64,000 nt of DNA from contig CP136891.1 of NCBI GenBank assembly GCA_034359265.1, forward strand, positions 42,090,001 through 42,154,000, given 5' to 3'. A program made the position numbers and the translations under genes. Source of the DNA: Canna indica. Taxonomy: Eukaryota; Streptophyta; Magnoliopsida; Zingiberales; Cannaceae. This document shows positions 28,722 through 40,836 of the stretch, one piece after another (within the stretch, counting starts at the first letter, position 1; the number at the start of each line of letters is the position of its first letter). The notes beneath the pieces were generated by a model. It did no database searches. It was not told where the DNA came from and saw only the letters and a program-made list of their open reading frames with translations.

Positions 28722-31700
28722 AATAATCTGAGTCCCGAGCGACTCCAGAACATTCACTGAGATGGGAGAAGTTGTTAATCGAGTTATTTTTGACAAACTA
28801 ATGCAAAGTATTGGAAGTTTTTCGTATAGAATCTTGAACGAAGCCTACTGATTGAACTTCGGGGTGTCGGCTCGAAACGCCCAGCAATCTGAGTCCCGAG
28901 CGACTCCAGAACATTCACTGTGATGGGAGAAGTTGTTAATCGAGTTATTTTTGACAGACTAAGGCAAGGAATTCGAAGATTTTGCGAATAGAATCTTTAA
29001 CGAAGCTGACTGATTGAACTTCGGGGTATCCGCTCGAAACGCCCAGCAATCTGAGTCCCGAGCGACTCCAGAACATTCACTGAGATGGGAGAAGTTGTTA
29101 ATCGAGTTATTTTTGACAGACTAATGCAAAGAATTGGAAGATTTTTCGAATAGAATTTTGAACGAAGCCGACTGATTGAACTTCGGGGTATCGGCCTGAA
29201 ATGCCCAATAATCTGAGTCCCGAGCGAGTCCAGAACATTCACTGTGATGGGAGAAGTTGTTAATCGAGTTATTTTTGACAGACTAATGTAAAGAACTACA
29301 CGCTTTTTCGAACAGAATGCTGAACGAAGCCTACTAATTGAACTTTCGAGTATCGACTCGAAACGACCAGAAATCTGAGTACCGGGCGACTCCAGAACAT
29401 TCACTGTGATGGAAGAAGTTGTTAATTGAGTTATTTTTTACAGACTAATGCAAAGAATTACAAGATTTTTCAAACAGAATCTTGAACGAAGCCGACTAAT
29501 TGAACTTCGGGGTATTGGCTCGAAACGCCCAGCAATATGAGTCCCGAACGACTCCAGAACATTCACTGAGATGGGAGAAGTTGTTAATCGAGTTATTTTT
29601 GACAGACTAATGCAAAGAATTGGAAGATTTTTCGAATAGAATTTTGAACGAAGCTGACTGATTGAACTTCGGGGTATCGGCTCGAAATGCCAAACAATCT
29701 GAGTCCCGAGCGAGTCCAGAACATTCACTGTGATGGGAGAAGTTGTTAATCGAGATATTTTTGACAGACTAATGCAAAGAATTGGAAGATTTTTTGATTA
29801 GAATCTTGAACGAAGCCGACTGACTGAACTTCGGGAGTTCGGGGTATCCGCTGGAAACACCCAGCAATCTGAGTCCCGAGCGAGTCCAGAACATTCACTG
29901 AGATGGGAGAAGTTGTTAATCGAGTTATTTTTGACAGACTAATGCAAAGAATTGGAAGATTTTTCGAATAGAATTTTGAACGAAGCCGACTGATTGAACT
30001 TCGGGGTATCGGCCCGAAATGCCCAATAATCTGAGTCCCGAGCGACTCCAGAACATTCACTGAGATGGGAGAAGTTGTTAATCGAGTTATTTTTGACAGA
30101 CTAATGCAAAGTATTGGAAGATTTTTCGTATAGAATCTTGAACGAAGCCTACTGATTGAACTTCGGGGTGTCGGCTCGAAACGCCCAGCAATCTGAGTCC
30201 CGAGCGACTCCAGAACATTCACTGTGATGGGAGAAGTTGTTAATCGAGTTATTTTTGACAGACTAAGGCAAGGAATTGGAAGATTTTGCGAATAGAATCT
30301 TTAACGATGCTGACTGATTGAACTTCGGGGTATCCGCTCGAAACGCCCAGCAATCTGAGTCCCGAGCGAATCCAGAACATTCACTGAGATGGGAGAAGTT
30401 GTTAATCGAGTTATTTTTGACAGACTAATGCAAAGAATTGGAAGATTTTTCGAATAGAATTTTGAACGAAGCCGACTGATTGAACTTCGGGGTATCGGCC
30501 CGAAATGCCCAATAATCTGAGTCCCGAGCGAGTCCAGAACATTCACTGTGATGGGAGAAGTTGTTAATCGAGTTATTTTTGACAGACTAATGCAAAGAAC
30601 TACACGCTTTTTCGAACAGAATGCTGAACGAAGCCTACTAATTGAACTTTCGAGTATCGACTCGAAACGACCAGAAATCTGTGTCCCGGGCGACTCCAGA
30701 ACATTCACTGTGATGGAAGAAGTTGTTAATTGAGTTATTTTTTACAGACTAATGCAAAGAATTACAAGATTTTTCAAACAGAATCTTGAACGAAGCCGAC
30801 TATTTGAACTTCGGGGTATCGGCTTGAAACGCCCAGCAATCTGAGTCCCGAGCGACTCCAGAACATTCACTATGATGGAAGAAGTTGTTAATCGAGTTAT
30901 TTTTCACAGACTAATGCAAAGAATTACAAGATTTTTCAAACAAAATCTTGAACGAAGCCGACTATTTGAACTTCGGGGTATCGGCTTGAAACGCCCAGCA
31001 ATCTGAGTCCCGAGCGACTCCAGAACATTCACTGTGATGGGAGAAGTTGTTAATCGAGTTATTTTTGACAGACTAAGGCAAGGAATTGGAAGATTTTGCG
31101 AATAGAATCTTTAACGAAGCTGACTGATTGAACTTCGGGGTATCCGCTCGAAACGCCCAGCAATCAGAGTCCCGAGCGAATCCAGAACATTCACTGAGAT
31201 GGGAGAAGTTGTTAATCGAGTTATTTTTGACAGACTAATGCAAAGAATTGGAAGATTTTTTGAATAGAATTTTGAACGAAGCCGACTGATTGAACTTCGG
31301 GGTATCGGCCCGAAATGCCCAATAATCTGAGTCCCGAGCGAGTCCAGAACATTCACTGTGATGGGAGAAGTTGTTAATCGAGTTATTTTTGACAGACTAA
31401 GGCAAGGAATTGGATGATTTTGCGAATAGAATCTTTAACGAAGCTGACTGATTGAACTTCGGGGTATCCGCTCGAAACGCCCAGCAATCAGAGTCCCGAG
31501 CGAATCCAAAACATTCACTGAGATGGGAGAAGTTGTTAATCGAGTTATTTTTGACAGAGTAATGCAAAGAATTGGAAGATTTTTCGAATAGAATTTTGAA
31601 CGAAGCCGACTGATTGAACTTCGGGGTATCGGCCCGAAATGCCCAATAATCTGAGTCCCGAGCGAGTCCAGAACATTCACTGTGATGGGAGAAGTTGTTA

Positions 31701-34700
31701 ATCGAGTTATTTTTGACAGACTAATACAAAGAACTACACGCTTTTTCGAACAGAATGCTGAACGAAGCCTACTAATTGAACTTTCGAGTATCGACTCGAA
31801 ACGACCAGAAATCTGAGTCCCGGGCGACTCCAGAACATTCACTCTGATGGAAGAAGTTGTTAATTGAGTTATTTTTTACAGACTAATGCAAAGAATTACA
31901 AGATTTTTCAAACAGAATCTTGAACGAAGCCGACTATTTGAACTTCGGGGTATCGGCTTGAAACGCCCAGCAATCTGAGTCTCGAGCGACTCCAGAACAT
32001 TCACTATGATGGAAGAAGTTGTTAATCGAGTTATTTTTCACAGACTATTGCAAAGAATTACAAGATTTTTCAAACAGAATCTTGAACGAAGCCGACTATT
32101 TGAACTTCGGGGTATCGGCTTGAAATGCCCAGCAATCTGAGTCCCGAGCGACTCCAGAACATTCACTGTGATGGGAGAAGTTGTTAATCGAGTTATTTTT
32201 GACAGACTAAGGCAAGGAATTGGAAGATTTTGCGAATAGAATCTTTAACGAAGCTGACTGATTGAACTTCGGGGTATCCGCTCGAAACGCCCAGCAATCA
32301 GAGTCCCGAGCGAATCCAGAACATTCACTGAGATGGGAGAAGTTGTTAATCGAGTTATTTTTGATAGACTAATGCAAAGAATTGGAAGATTTTTCGAATA
32401 GAATTTTGAACGAAGCCGACTGATTGAACTTCGGGGTATCGGCCCGAAATGCCCAATAATCTGAGTCCCGAGCGAGTCCAGAACATTCACTGTGATGGGA
32501 GAAGTTGTTAATCGAGTTATTTTTGACAGACTAAGGCAAGGAATTGGATGATTTTGCGAATAGAATCTTTAACGAAGCTGACTGATTGAACTTCGGGGTA
32601 TCGGCTCGAAATGCCAAACAATCTGAGTCCCGAGCGAGTCCAGAACATTCACTGTGATGGGAGAAGTTGTTAATCGAGTTATTTTTGACAGACTAATGCA
32701 ACGAATTGGAAGATTTTTTGATTAGAATCTTGAACGAAGCCGACTGACTGAACTTCGGGAGTTCGGGGTATCCGCTGGAAACGCCCAGCAATCTGAGTCC
32801 CGAGCGACTCCATAACATTCACTGTGATGGGAGAAGTTGTTAATCGAGTTATTTTTCGAACAGAATGCTGAATGAAGCCTACTAATTGAACTTTCGAGTA
32901 TCGACTCGAAACGACCAGAAATCTGAGTCCCGGGCGACTCCAGAACATTCACTATGATAGAAGAAGTTGTTAATCGAGTTATTTTTCACAGACTAATGCA
33001 AAGAATTACAAGATTTTTCAAACAGAATCTTGAACGAAGCCGACTATTTGAACTTCGGGGTATCGGCTTGAAACGCCCAGCAATCTGAGTCCCGAGCGAC
33101 TCCAGAACATTCACTGTGATGGGAGAAGTTGTTAATCGAGTTATTTTTGACAGACTAAGGCAAGGAATTGGAAGATTTTGCGAATAGAATCTTTAACGAA
33201 GCTGACTGATTGAACTTCGGGGTGTCGGCTCGAAACGCCCAGAAATCTGAGTCCCGAGCGACTCCAGAACATTCACTGAGATGGGAGAAGTTGTTAATCG
33301 AGTTATTTTTGAAAGACTAATGCAAAGAATTGGAAGATTTTTCGAATAGAATTTTGAACGAAGTCAACTGATTGAACTTCGGGGTATCGGCTCGAAATGC
33401 CCAATAATCTGAGTCCCGAGCGAGTCCAGAACATTCACTGTGATGAGAGAAGTTGTTAATCGAGTTATTTTTGACAGACTAATGCAAAGAACTACACGCT
33501 TTTTCGAACAGAATGCTGAACGAAGCCTACTAATTGAACTTTCGAGTATCGACTCGAAACGACCGGAAATCTGAGTCCCGGGCGACTCCAGAACATTTAC
33601 TATGATGGAAGAAGTTGTTAATCGAGTTATTTTACACAGACTAATGCAAAGAATTACAAGATTTTTAAAACAGAATCTTGAACGAAGCCGACTAATTGAA
33701 CTTCGGGGTATCGGCTTGAAACACCCAGCAATCTGAGTCCCGAGCGACTCCAGAACATTCACTGAGATGGGAGAAGTTGTTAATCGAGTGATTTTTTACA
33801 GACTAATGCAAAGAATTAGAAGATTTTTCGAATAGAATCTTGAACGAAGCCTACTGATTGAACTTCGGGGTGTCGGCTCGAAACGCCCAGCAATTTGAGT
33901 CCCGAGCGACTCCAGAACATTCACTGTGATGGGAGAAGTTGTTAATCGAGTTATTTTTGACAGACTAAGGCAAGGAATTGGAAGATTTTGCGAATAGAAT
34001 CTTTAACGAAGTTGACTGATTGTACTTCGGGGTATCCGCTCGAAACGCCCAGCAATCTGAGTCCCGAGCGAATCCAGAACATTCACTGAGATGGGAGAAG
34101 TTGTTAATCGAGTTATTTTTGACAGACTAATGCAAAGAATTGGAAGATTTTTTGAATAGAATTTTGAACGAAGCCGACCGATTGAACTTCGGGGTATCGG
34201 ACCGAAATGCCCAATAATCTGAGTCCCGAGCGACTCCAGAACATTCACTGTGATGGGAGAAGTTGTTAATCGAGTTATTTTTGACAGACTAAGGCAAGGA
34301 ATTCGAAGATTTTGCGAATAGAATCTTTAACGAAGCTGGCTGATTGAACTTCGGGGTATCCGCTCGAAACGCTCAGCAATCTGAGTCCCGAGCGACTCCA
34401 GAACATTCACTGAGATGGGAGAAGTTGTTAATCGAGTTATTTTTGACAGACTAATGCAAAGAATTGGAAGATTTTTCGAATAGAATTTTGAACGAAGCCG
34501 ACTGATTGAACTTCGGGGTATCGGCCCGAAATGCCCAATAATCTGAGTCCCGAGCGAGTCCAGAACATTCACTGTGATGGGAGAAGTTGTTAATCGAGTT
34601 ATTTTTGACAGACTAATGTAAAGAACTACACGCTTTTTCGAACAGAATGCTGAACGAAGCCTACTAATTGAACTTTCGAGTATCGACTCGAAACGACCAG

Positions 34701-37700
34701 AAATCTGAGTCCCGGGCGACTCCAGAACATTCACTGTGATGGAAGAAGTTGTTAATTGAGTTATTTTTTACAGACTAATGCAAAGAATTACAAGATTTTT
34801 CAAACAGAATCTTGAACGAAGCCGACTAATTGAACTTCGGGGTATTGGCTCGAAACGCCCAGCAATATGAGTCCCGAGCGACTCCAGAACATTCACTGAG
34901 ATGGGAGAAGTTGTTAATCGAGTTATTTTTGACAGACTAATGCAAAGAATTGGAAGATTTTTCGAGTAGAATTTTGAACGAAGCTGACTGATTGAACTTC
35001 GGGGTATCGGCTCGAAATGCCAAACAATCTGAGTCCCGAGCGAGTCCAGAACATTCACTGTGATGGGAGAAGTTGTTAATCGAGATATTTTTGACAGACT
35101 AATGCAAAGAATTGGAAGATTTTTTGATTAGAATCTGGAACGAAGCCGACTGACTGAACTTCGGGAGTTCGGGGTATCCGCTGGAAACACCCAGCAATCT
35201 GAGTCCCGAGCGACTCCAGAACATTCACTGAGATGGGAGAAGTTGTTAATCGAGTTATTTTTGACAGACTAATGCAAAGTATTGGAAGATTTTTCGAATA
35301 GAATCTTGAACGAAGCCTACTGATTGAACTTCGGGCTGTCGGCTCGAAACGCCCAGCAATCTGAGTCCCGAGCGACTCCAGAACATTCACTGTGATGGGA
35401 GAAGTTGTTAATCGAGTTATTTTTGACAGACTAAGGCAAGGAATTGGAAGATTTTGCGAATAGAATCTTTAACGAAGCTGACTGATTGAACTTCGGGGTA
35501 TTGGCTCGAAACGCCCAGCAATATGAGTCCCGAGCGAATCCAGAACATTCACTGAGATGGGAGAAGTTGTTAATCGAGTTATTTTTGACAGACTAATGCA
35601 AAGAATTGGAAGATTTTTCGAATAGAATTTTGAACGAAGCCGACTGATTGAACTTCGGGGTATCGGCCCGAAATGCCCAATAATCTGAGTCCCAAGCGAG
35701 TCCAGAACATTCACTGTGATGGGAGAAGTTGTTAATCGAGTTATTTTTGATAGACTAATGCAAAGAATTGGAAGATTTTTTGAATAGAATCTTGAACGAA
35801 GCCGACTGACTGAACTTCGGGAGTTCGGGGTATCCGCTGGAAACACCCAGCAATCTGAGTCCCGAGCGACTCCAGAACATTCACTGAGATGGGAGAAGTT
35901 GTTAATCGAGTTATTTTTGACAGACTAATGCAAAGTATTGGAAGATTTTTCGAATAGAATCTTGAACGAAGCCTACTGATTGAACTTCGGGCTGTCGGCT
36001 CGAAACGCCCAGCAATCTGAGTCCCGAGCGACTCCAGAACATTCACTGTGATGGGAGAAGTTGTTAATCGAGTTATTTTTGACAGACTAAGGCAAGGAAT
36101 TGGAAGATTTTGCGAATAGAATCTTTAACGAAGCTGACTGATTGAACTTCGGGGTATCCGCTCGAAACGCCCAGCAATCTGAGTCCCGAGCGAATCCAGA
36201 ACATTCACTGAGATGGGAGAAGTTGTTAATCGAGTTATTTTTGACAGACTAATGCAAAGAATTGGAAGATTTTTCGAATAGAATTTTGAACGAAGCCGAC
36301 TGATTGAACTTCGGGGTATCGGCCCGAAATGCCCAATAATCTGAGTCTCGAGCGAGTCCAGAACATTCACTGTGATGGGAGAAGTTGTTAATCGAGTTAT
36401 TTTTGACAGACTAATGCAAAGAACTACACGCTTTTTCGAACAGAATGCTGAACGAAGCCTACTAATTGAACTTTCGAGTATCGACTCGAAACGACCAGAA
36501 ATCTGAGTCCCGGGCGACTCCAGAACATTCACTGTGATGGAAGAAGTTGTTAATTGAGTTATTTTTTACAGACTAATGCAAAGAATTACAAGATTTTTCA
36601 AACAGAATCTTGAACGAAGCCGACTATTTGAACTTCGGGGTATCGGCTTGAAACGCCCAGCAATCTGAGTCCCGGGCGACTCCAGAACATTCACTATGAT
36701 GGAAGAAGTTGTTAATCGAGTTATTTTTCACAGACTAATGCAAAGAATTACAAGATTTTTCAAACAGAATCTTGAACGAAGCCGACTATTTGAACTTCGG
36801 GGTATCGGCTTGAAACGCCCAGCAATCTGAGTCCCGAGCGACTCCAGAACATTCACTGTGATGGGAGAAGTTGTTAATCGAGTTATTTTTGACAGACTAA
36901 GGCAAGGAATTGGAAGATTTTGCGAATAGAATCTTTAACGAAGCTGACTGATTGAACTTCGGGTATCCGCTCGAAACGCCCAGCAATCTGAGTCCCGAGC
37001 GAATCCAGAACATTCACTGAGATGGGAGAAGTTGTTAATCGAGTTATTTTTTACAGACTAATGCAAAGAATTGGAAGATTTTTCGAATAGAATTTTGAAC
37101 GAAGCCGACTGATTGAACTTCGGGGTATCGGCCCGAAATGTCCAATAATCTGAGTCCCGAGCGAGTCCAGAACATTCACTGTGATGGGAGAAGTTGTTAA
37201 TCGAGTTATTTTTGACAGACTAAGGCAAGGAATTGGATGATTTTGCGAATAGAATCTTTAACGAAGCTGACTGATTGAACTTCGGGGTATTGGCTCGAAA
37301 CGCCCAGCAATATGAGTCCCGAGCGACTCCAGAACATTCACTGAGATGGGAGAAGTTGTTAATCGAGTTATTTTTGACAGACTAATGCAAAGAATTGGAA
37401 GATTTTTCGAATAGAATTTTGAACGAAGCTGACTGATTGAACTTCGGGGTATCGGCTCGAAATGCCAAACAATCTGAGTCCCGAGCGAGTCCAGAACATT
37501 CACTGTGATGGGAGAAGTTGTTAATCGAGATATTTTTGACAGACTAATGCAAAGAATTGGAAGATTTTTTGATTAGAATCTTGAACGAAGCCGACTGACT
37601 GAACTTCGGGAGTTCAGGGTATCCGCTGGAAACACCCAGCAATCTGAGTCCCGAGCGACTCCAGAACATTCACTGAGATGGGAGAAGTTGTTAATCGAGT

Positions 37701-38823
37701 TATTTTTGACAGACTAATGCAAAGTATTGGAAGATTTTTCGAATAGAATCTTGAACGAAGCCTACTAATTGAACTTCGGGCTGTCGGCTCGAAACGCCCA
37801 GCAATCTGAGTCCCGAGCGACTCCAGAACATTCACTGTGATGGGAGAAGTTGTTAATCGAGTTATTTTTGACAGACTAAGGCAAGGAATTGGAAGATTTT
37901 GCGAATAGAATCTTTAACGAAGCTGACTGATTGAACTTCGGGGTATCCGCTCGAAACGCCCAGCAATCTGAGTCCCGAGCGAATCCAGAACATTCACTGA
38001 GATGGGAGAAGTTGTTAATCGAGTTATTTTTGACAGACTAATGCAAAGAATTGGAAGATTTTTTGAATAGAATTTTGAACGAAGCCGACTGATTGAACTT
38101 CGGGGTATCGGACCGAAATGCCCAATAATCTGAGTCCCGAGCGAGTCCAGAACATTCACTGTGATGGGAGAAGTTGTTAATCGAGTTATTTTTGACAGAC
38201 TAATGCAAAGAACTACACGCTTTTTCGAACAGAATGCTGAACGAAGCCTACTAATTGAACTTTCGAGTATCGACTCGAAACGACCAAAAATCTGAGTCCC
38301 GGGCGACTCCAGAACATTCACTGTGATGGAAGAAGTTGTTAATTGAGTTATTTTTTACAGACTAATGCAAAGAATTACAAGATTTTTCAAACAGAATCTT
38401 GAACGAAGCCGACTATTTGAACTTCGGGGTATCGGCTTGAAACGCCCAGCAATCTGAGTCCCGGGCGACTCCAGAACATTCACTATGATGGAAGAAGTTG
38501 TTAATCGAGTTATTTTTCACAGACTAATGCAAAGAATTACAAGATTTTTCAAACAGAATCTTGAACGAAGCCGACTATTTGAACTTCGGGGTATCGGCTT
38601 GAAACGCCCAGCAATCTGAGTCCCGAGCGACTCCAGAACATTCACTGTGATGGGAGAAGTTGTTAATCGAGTTATTTTTGACAGACTAAGGCAAGGAATT
38701 GGAAGATTTTGCGAATAGAATCTTTAACGAAGCTGACTGATTGAACTTCGGGTATTCGCTCGAAACGCCCAGCAATCTGAGTCCCGAGCGAATCCAGAAC
38801 ATTCACTGAGATGGGAGAAGTTG

Positions 38824-39771
38824 TTAATCGAGTTATTTTTGACAGACTAATGCAAAGAATTGGAAGATTTTTCGAATAGAATTTTGAACGAAGCCGACTG
38901 ATTGAACTTCGGGGTATCGGCCCGAAATGTCCAATAATCTGAGTCCCGAGCGAGTCCAGAACATTCACTGTGATGGGAGAAGTAGTTTAATCGAGTTATT
39001 TTTGACAGACTAAGGCAAGGAATTGGATGATTTTGCGAATAGAATCTTTAACGAAGCTGACTGATTGAACTTCGGGGTATCGGCTCGAAATGCCAAACAA
39101 TCTGAGTCCCGAGCGAGTCCAGAACATTCACTGTGATGGGAGAAGTTGTTAATCGAGTTATTTTTGACAGACTAATGCAAAGAATTGGAAGATTTTTTGA
39201 TTAGAATCTTGAACGAAGCCGACTGACTGAACTTCGGGAGTTCGGGGTATCCGCTGGAAACGCCCAGCAATCTGAGTCCCGAGCGACTCCATAACATTCA
39301 CTGTGATGGGAGAAGTTGTTAATCGAGTTATTTTTCGAACAGAATGCTAAACGAAGCCTACTAATTGAACTTTCGAGTATCGACTCGAAACGACCAGAAA
39401 TCTGAGTCCCGGGCGACTCCAGAACATTCACTATGATGGAAGAAGTTGTTAATCAAGTTATTTTTCACAGACTAATGCAAAGAATTACAAGATTTTTCAA
39501 ACAGAATCTTGAACGAAGCCGACTATTTGAACTTCGGGGTATCGGCTTGAAACGCCCAGCAATCTGAGTCCCGAGCGACTCCAGAACATTCACTGTGATG
39601 GGAGAAGTTGTTAATCGAGTTATTTTTGACAGACTAAGGCAAGGAATTGGAAGATTTTGCGAATAGAATCTTTAACGAAGCTGACTGATTGAACTTCGGG
39701 TATCCGCTCGAAACGCCCAGCAATCTGAGTCCCGAGCGAATCCAGAACATTCACTGAGATGGGAGAAGTTG
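38824..39771. repeat. 948-bp six-monomer unit left of the LINE
   Basis: The sequence right of the LINE (from 40838) repeats the sequence from 38824. The offset is 2,014 bp, or 948 bp after removing the insert and one target copy. Shared rare features are AAATGTCCAATAATC, the extra-T box GAAGTAGTTTAATCG (38981-38995 and about 40995), the 170-bp plus 130-bp monomer pair, and the TTAATCAAGTTATTTTTC box. The length is six monomers less the net 24 bp of the pair; a one-base loss and a one-base gain cancel out. Confidence 0.8.
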
Positions 39772-39788
39772 TTAATCGAGTTATTTTT
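39772..39788. repeat. Target site duplication, left copy
   Basis: TTAATCGAGTTATTTTT, a 17-bp perfect match to 40838-40854 on the other side of the insert. It is ordinary satellite sequence, so one copy is the original site. Its terminal T run merges with the poly-T of the insert, leaving the inner boundary ambiguous by up to five bases. The sequence at the break (TTTTT followed by GA) fits the T-rich/purine nick preference of L1-type endonucleases. Confidence 0.85.
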
Positions 39789-39795
39789 TTTTTTT
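39784..39795 (-). other. Poly-T run: poly-A tail of the minus-strand LINE
   Basis: Twelve consecutive T on the plus strand, of which the first five can equally belong to the duplicated target. Read on the minus strand this is the A tail at the 3' end of the retrotransposed RNA, placing the LINE 3' end at the left. Confidence 0.85.
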
Positions 39796-40156
39796 GCAAC
39801 AAGGCAAAGGAAATATATTAAGACGTAAAAGAATACAATAGAGTTCAAGACACGTCTACCATTAATAGGAATGGTAGAGCTTCTCATCCCCCAAAGGAAA
39901 AGACCACGCCCCTCACCTCCGGCATTGCCATCAGCAAGGTAGTAGCCCAAACCTTAGGAGAAGAAGAACAAAAGGAAAAACCCACAGCCCGGGTCAAGCA
40001 CAATATAGAGATGCATACAATGCATCACACACGGTTACCCACAACTCGGGCCAAGTAAGGAATATCAGATGGACTACCCACAACTCGGGGGGGGGCCAAG
40101 CAATATATAAAGCCCACACAGTGAATCACTAATCTTGACGGACAGGAGTAAAATGG
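39796..40156 (-). other. LINE 3' untranslated region
   Basis: About 360 bp between the ORF2 stop and the tail, with no convincing frame. It contains three imperfect copies of a CCCACAACTCGGGCCAAG-like element starting at 39982, 40038 and 40077 (plus-strand reading), spaced 56 and 39 bp. The third includes a nine-G run at 40087-40095. It also holds one copy of a 28-bp direct repeat whose other copy reaches into the coding region. Short open frames overlapping this part have no recognisable domain. Confidence 0.75.
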
Positions 40157-40184
40157 CTAATCTTGACTGACAAGAGTGAAATGG
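40129..40184. repeat. 28-bp tandem duplication across the LINE stop codon
   Basis: 40129-40156 and 40157-40184 both read CTAATCTTGAC(G/T)GACA and end AATGG, with only a few mismatches. The ORF2 stop (TAG on the minus strand, 40157-40159) lies at the start of the second copy. The last codons are therefore duplicated just past the stop. Confidence 0.8.
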
Positions 40185-40768
40185 ACTTGAATGTTCCACC
40201 GTTCTGCAATAGCTCTGTTCCTTGGTGTGTCGGTGATAGGCCTGGTACCATATATCTGAAGAATTTTGCTTTTAACTCTTGTGATAACACTACTAAGCAC
40301 ACTAGCAGGTGAAGAGGACACATGAGAAAAAATACGATCATTCCGCTCACGCCAAATGAAATAAACTGAAGCAGTGAGGGCAAGACGCCTAATATAGCCA
40401 ATGAAAGAGTCTCCACTCATAACGTCTTCCCACCATCTAAGCTGATCACCCCAATGATGCAAAGGGTTTGCCAAAAGACAAAGATCTAGAATCTTGCGCC
40501 AAATTATAGCCGAAAAAGGGCAGTGAAAAAATAAGTGCTCAATGGATTCATCTACACCGCAAAAACAGCAGCTGGTAGAGTGTGTAATTTCCCAACGCGA
40601 AAGTCGATCAAGAGTTGGTAATCTCCGTAAGAGAGCAAGCCATAAGACAAAAGAGTACCTTGGGATCCTTCCCTTGAACCAAACAAGATGATGCCAAGTA
40701 ACCATGGGATTAGTGGGGGAAATGCCCTTGCAAGCCGATGCAATACTCGATCTCACAATAGCTTTCAT
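40157..40768 (-). pseudogene. LINE ORF2 C-terminal fragment with zf-RVT domain
   Basis: A 203-residue open frame, the end of the ORF2 polyprotein of a plant L1-type LINE. Residues about 24-95 match the zf-RVT zinc-binding region that follows the reverse transcriptase in these elements: WHHLVWFKGRIPRYSFVLWL, then RRLPTLDRL, then a C-x2-C-x7-H-x4-C set at C67, C70, H78 and C83 (SCCFCGVDESIEHLFFHC). Residues 138-147 (IWRERNDRIF) are the typical conserved C-terminal motif. The endonuclease and reverse transcriptase parts are missing. The apparent ATG lies where the LINE meets the tRNA-like segment, with an in-frame TGA two codons upstream, so it is not a true start. Role in the parent element: nucleic-acid binding during reverse transcription. 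As it stands it is a dead fragment. Confidence 0.9.
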
Positions 40769-40828
40769 AGCTCAGTTGGTTAGAGCCGTTTAAGCGGGAG
40801 GTCTTGAGTTCAAATCTCAATGAAAGCA
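40761..40828 (+). tRNA. tRNA-like sequence with shortened anticodon arm (probable tRNA pseudogene)
   Basis: 68 nt fold like a tRNA. The acceptor stem is a perfect 7 bp (GCTTTCA 40761-40767 with TGAAAGC 40821-40827), followed by discriminator A. T8 and A9 are present. The D arm is GCTC/GAGC with loop AGTTGGTTA. The T arm is TTGAG/CTCAA with loop TTCAAAT. The internal A box TAGCTCAGTTGG fits the TRGCNNAGYNGG consensus exactly; the B box is recognisable but weaker (AGTTCAAATCT). Between the D and T arms there are only 17 nt where about 23 are expected. The anticodon arm is reduced to a CCG/CGG-type hairpin around TTTAAG, and no anticodon can be assigned safely. No CCA follows. It is oriented opposite to the LINE. 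A functional tRNA is unlikely; a pseudogene or a tRNA-derived SINE head fits better. Confidence 0.6.
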
Positions 40829-40836
40829 TAATTATG
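40827..40836. other. 10-bp palindromic filler between tRNA-like end and target duplication
   Basis: CATAATTATG is a perfect palindrome joining the tRNA-like 3' end to the right target site duplication. It matches neither the satellite nor a CCA tail. It could be trailer sequence from a tRNA gene or filler added at the junction. Confidence 0.45.

Larger units (their letters stand above)
28722..39788. repeat. 162-bp satellite array, irregular section left of the LINE
   Basis: Continues the 8-mer pattern at first (27694/28997/30301, steps of 1,303 and 1,304). It then becomes a mosaic of blocks related to other parts of the window: about 30.7-31.4 kb resembles 16.0-16.6 kb, and about 33.2-34.2 kb resembles 41.6-42.6 kb. 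The first 130-bp deletion monomer lies at 32857-32986, directly after a 170-bp monomer. From 38,824 the array runs as a 948-bp six-monomer unit carrying a distinctive GAAGTAGTTTAATCG box with one extra T. No gene is seen in this stretch. Confidence 0.93.

Noticed and set aside
39672..39950. Minus-strand 92-residue frame spanning the LINE/satellite junction
   Set aside because: It runs from the LINE 3' untranslated region through the A tail into satellite, so it is a chance frame.
40761..40828. Functional tRNA-Leu (TAA or AAG within TTTAAG)
   Set aside because: The anticodon arm is about six bases short, so neither anticodon can be placed in a normal seven-base loop.
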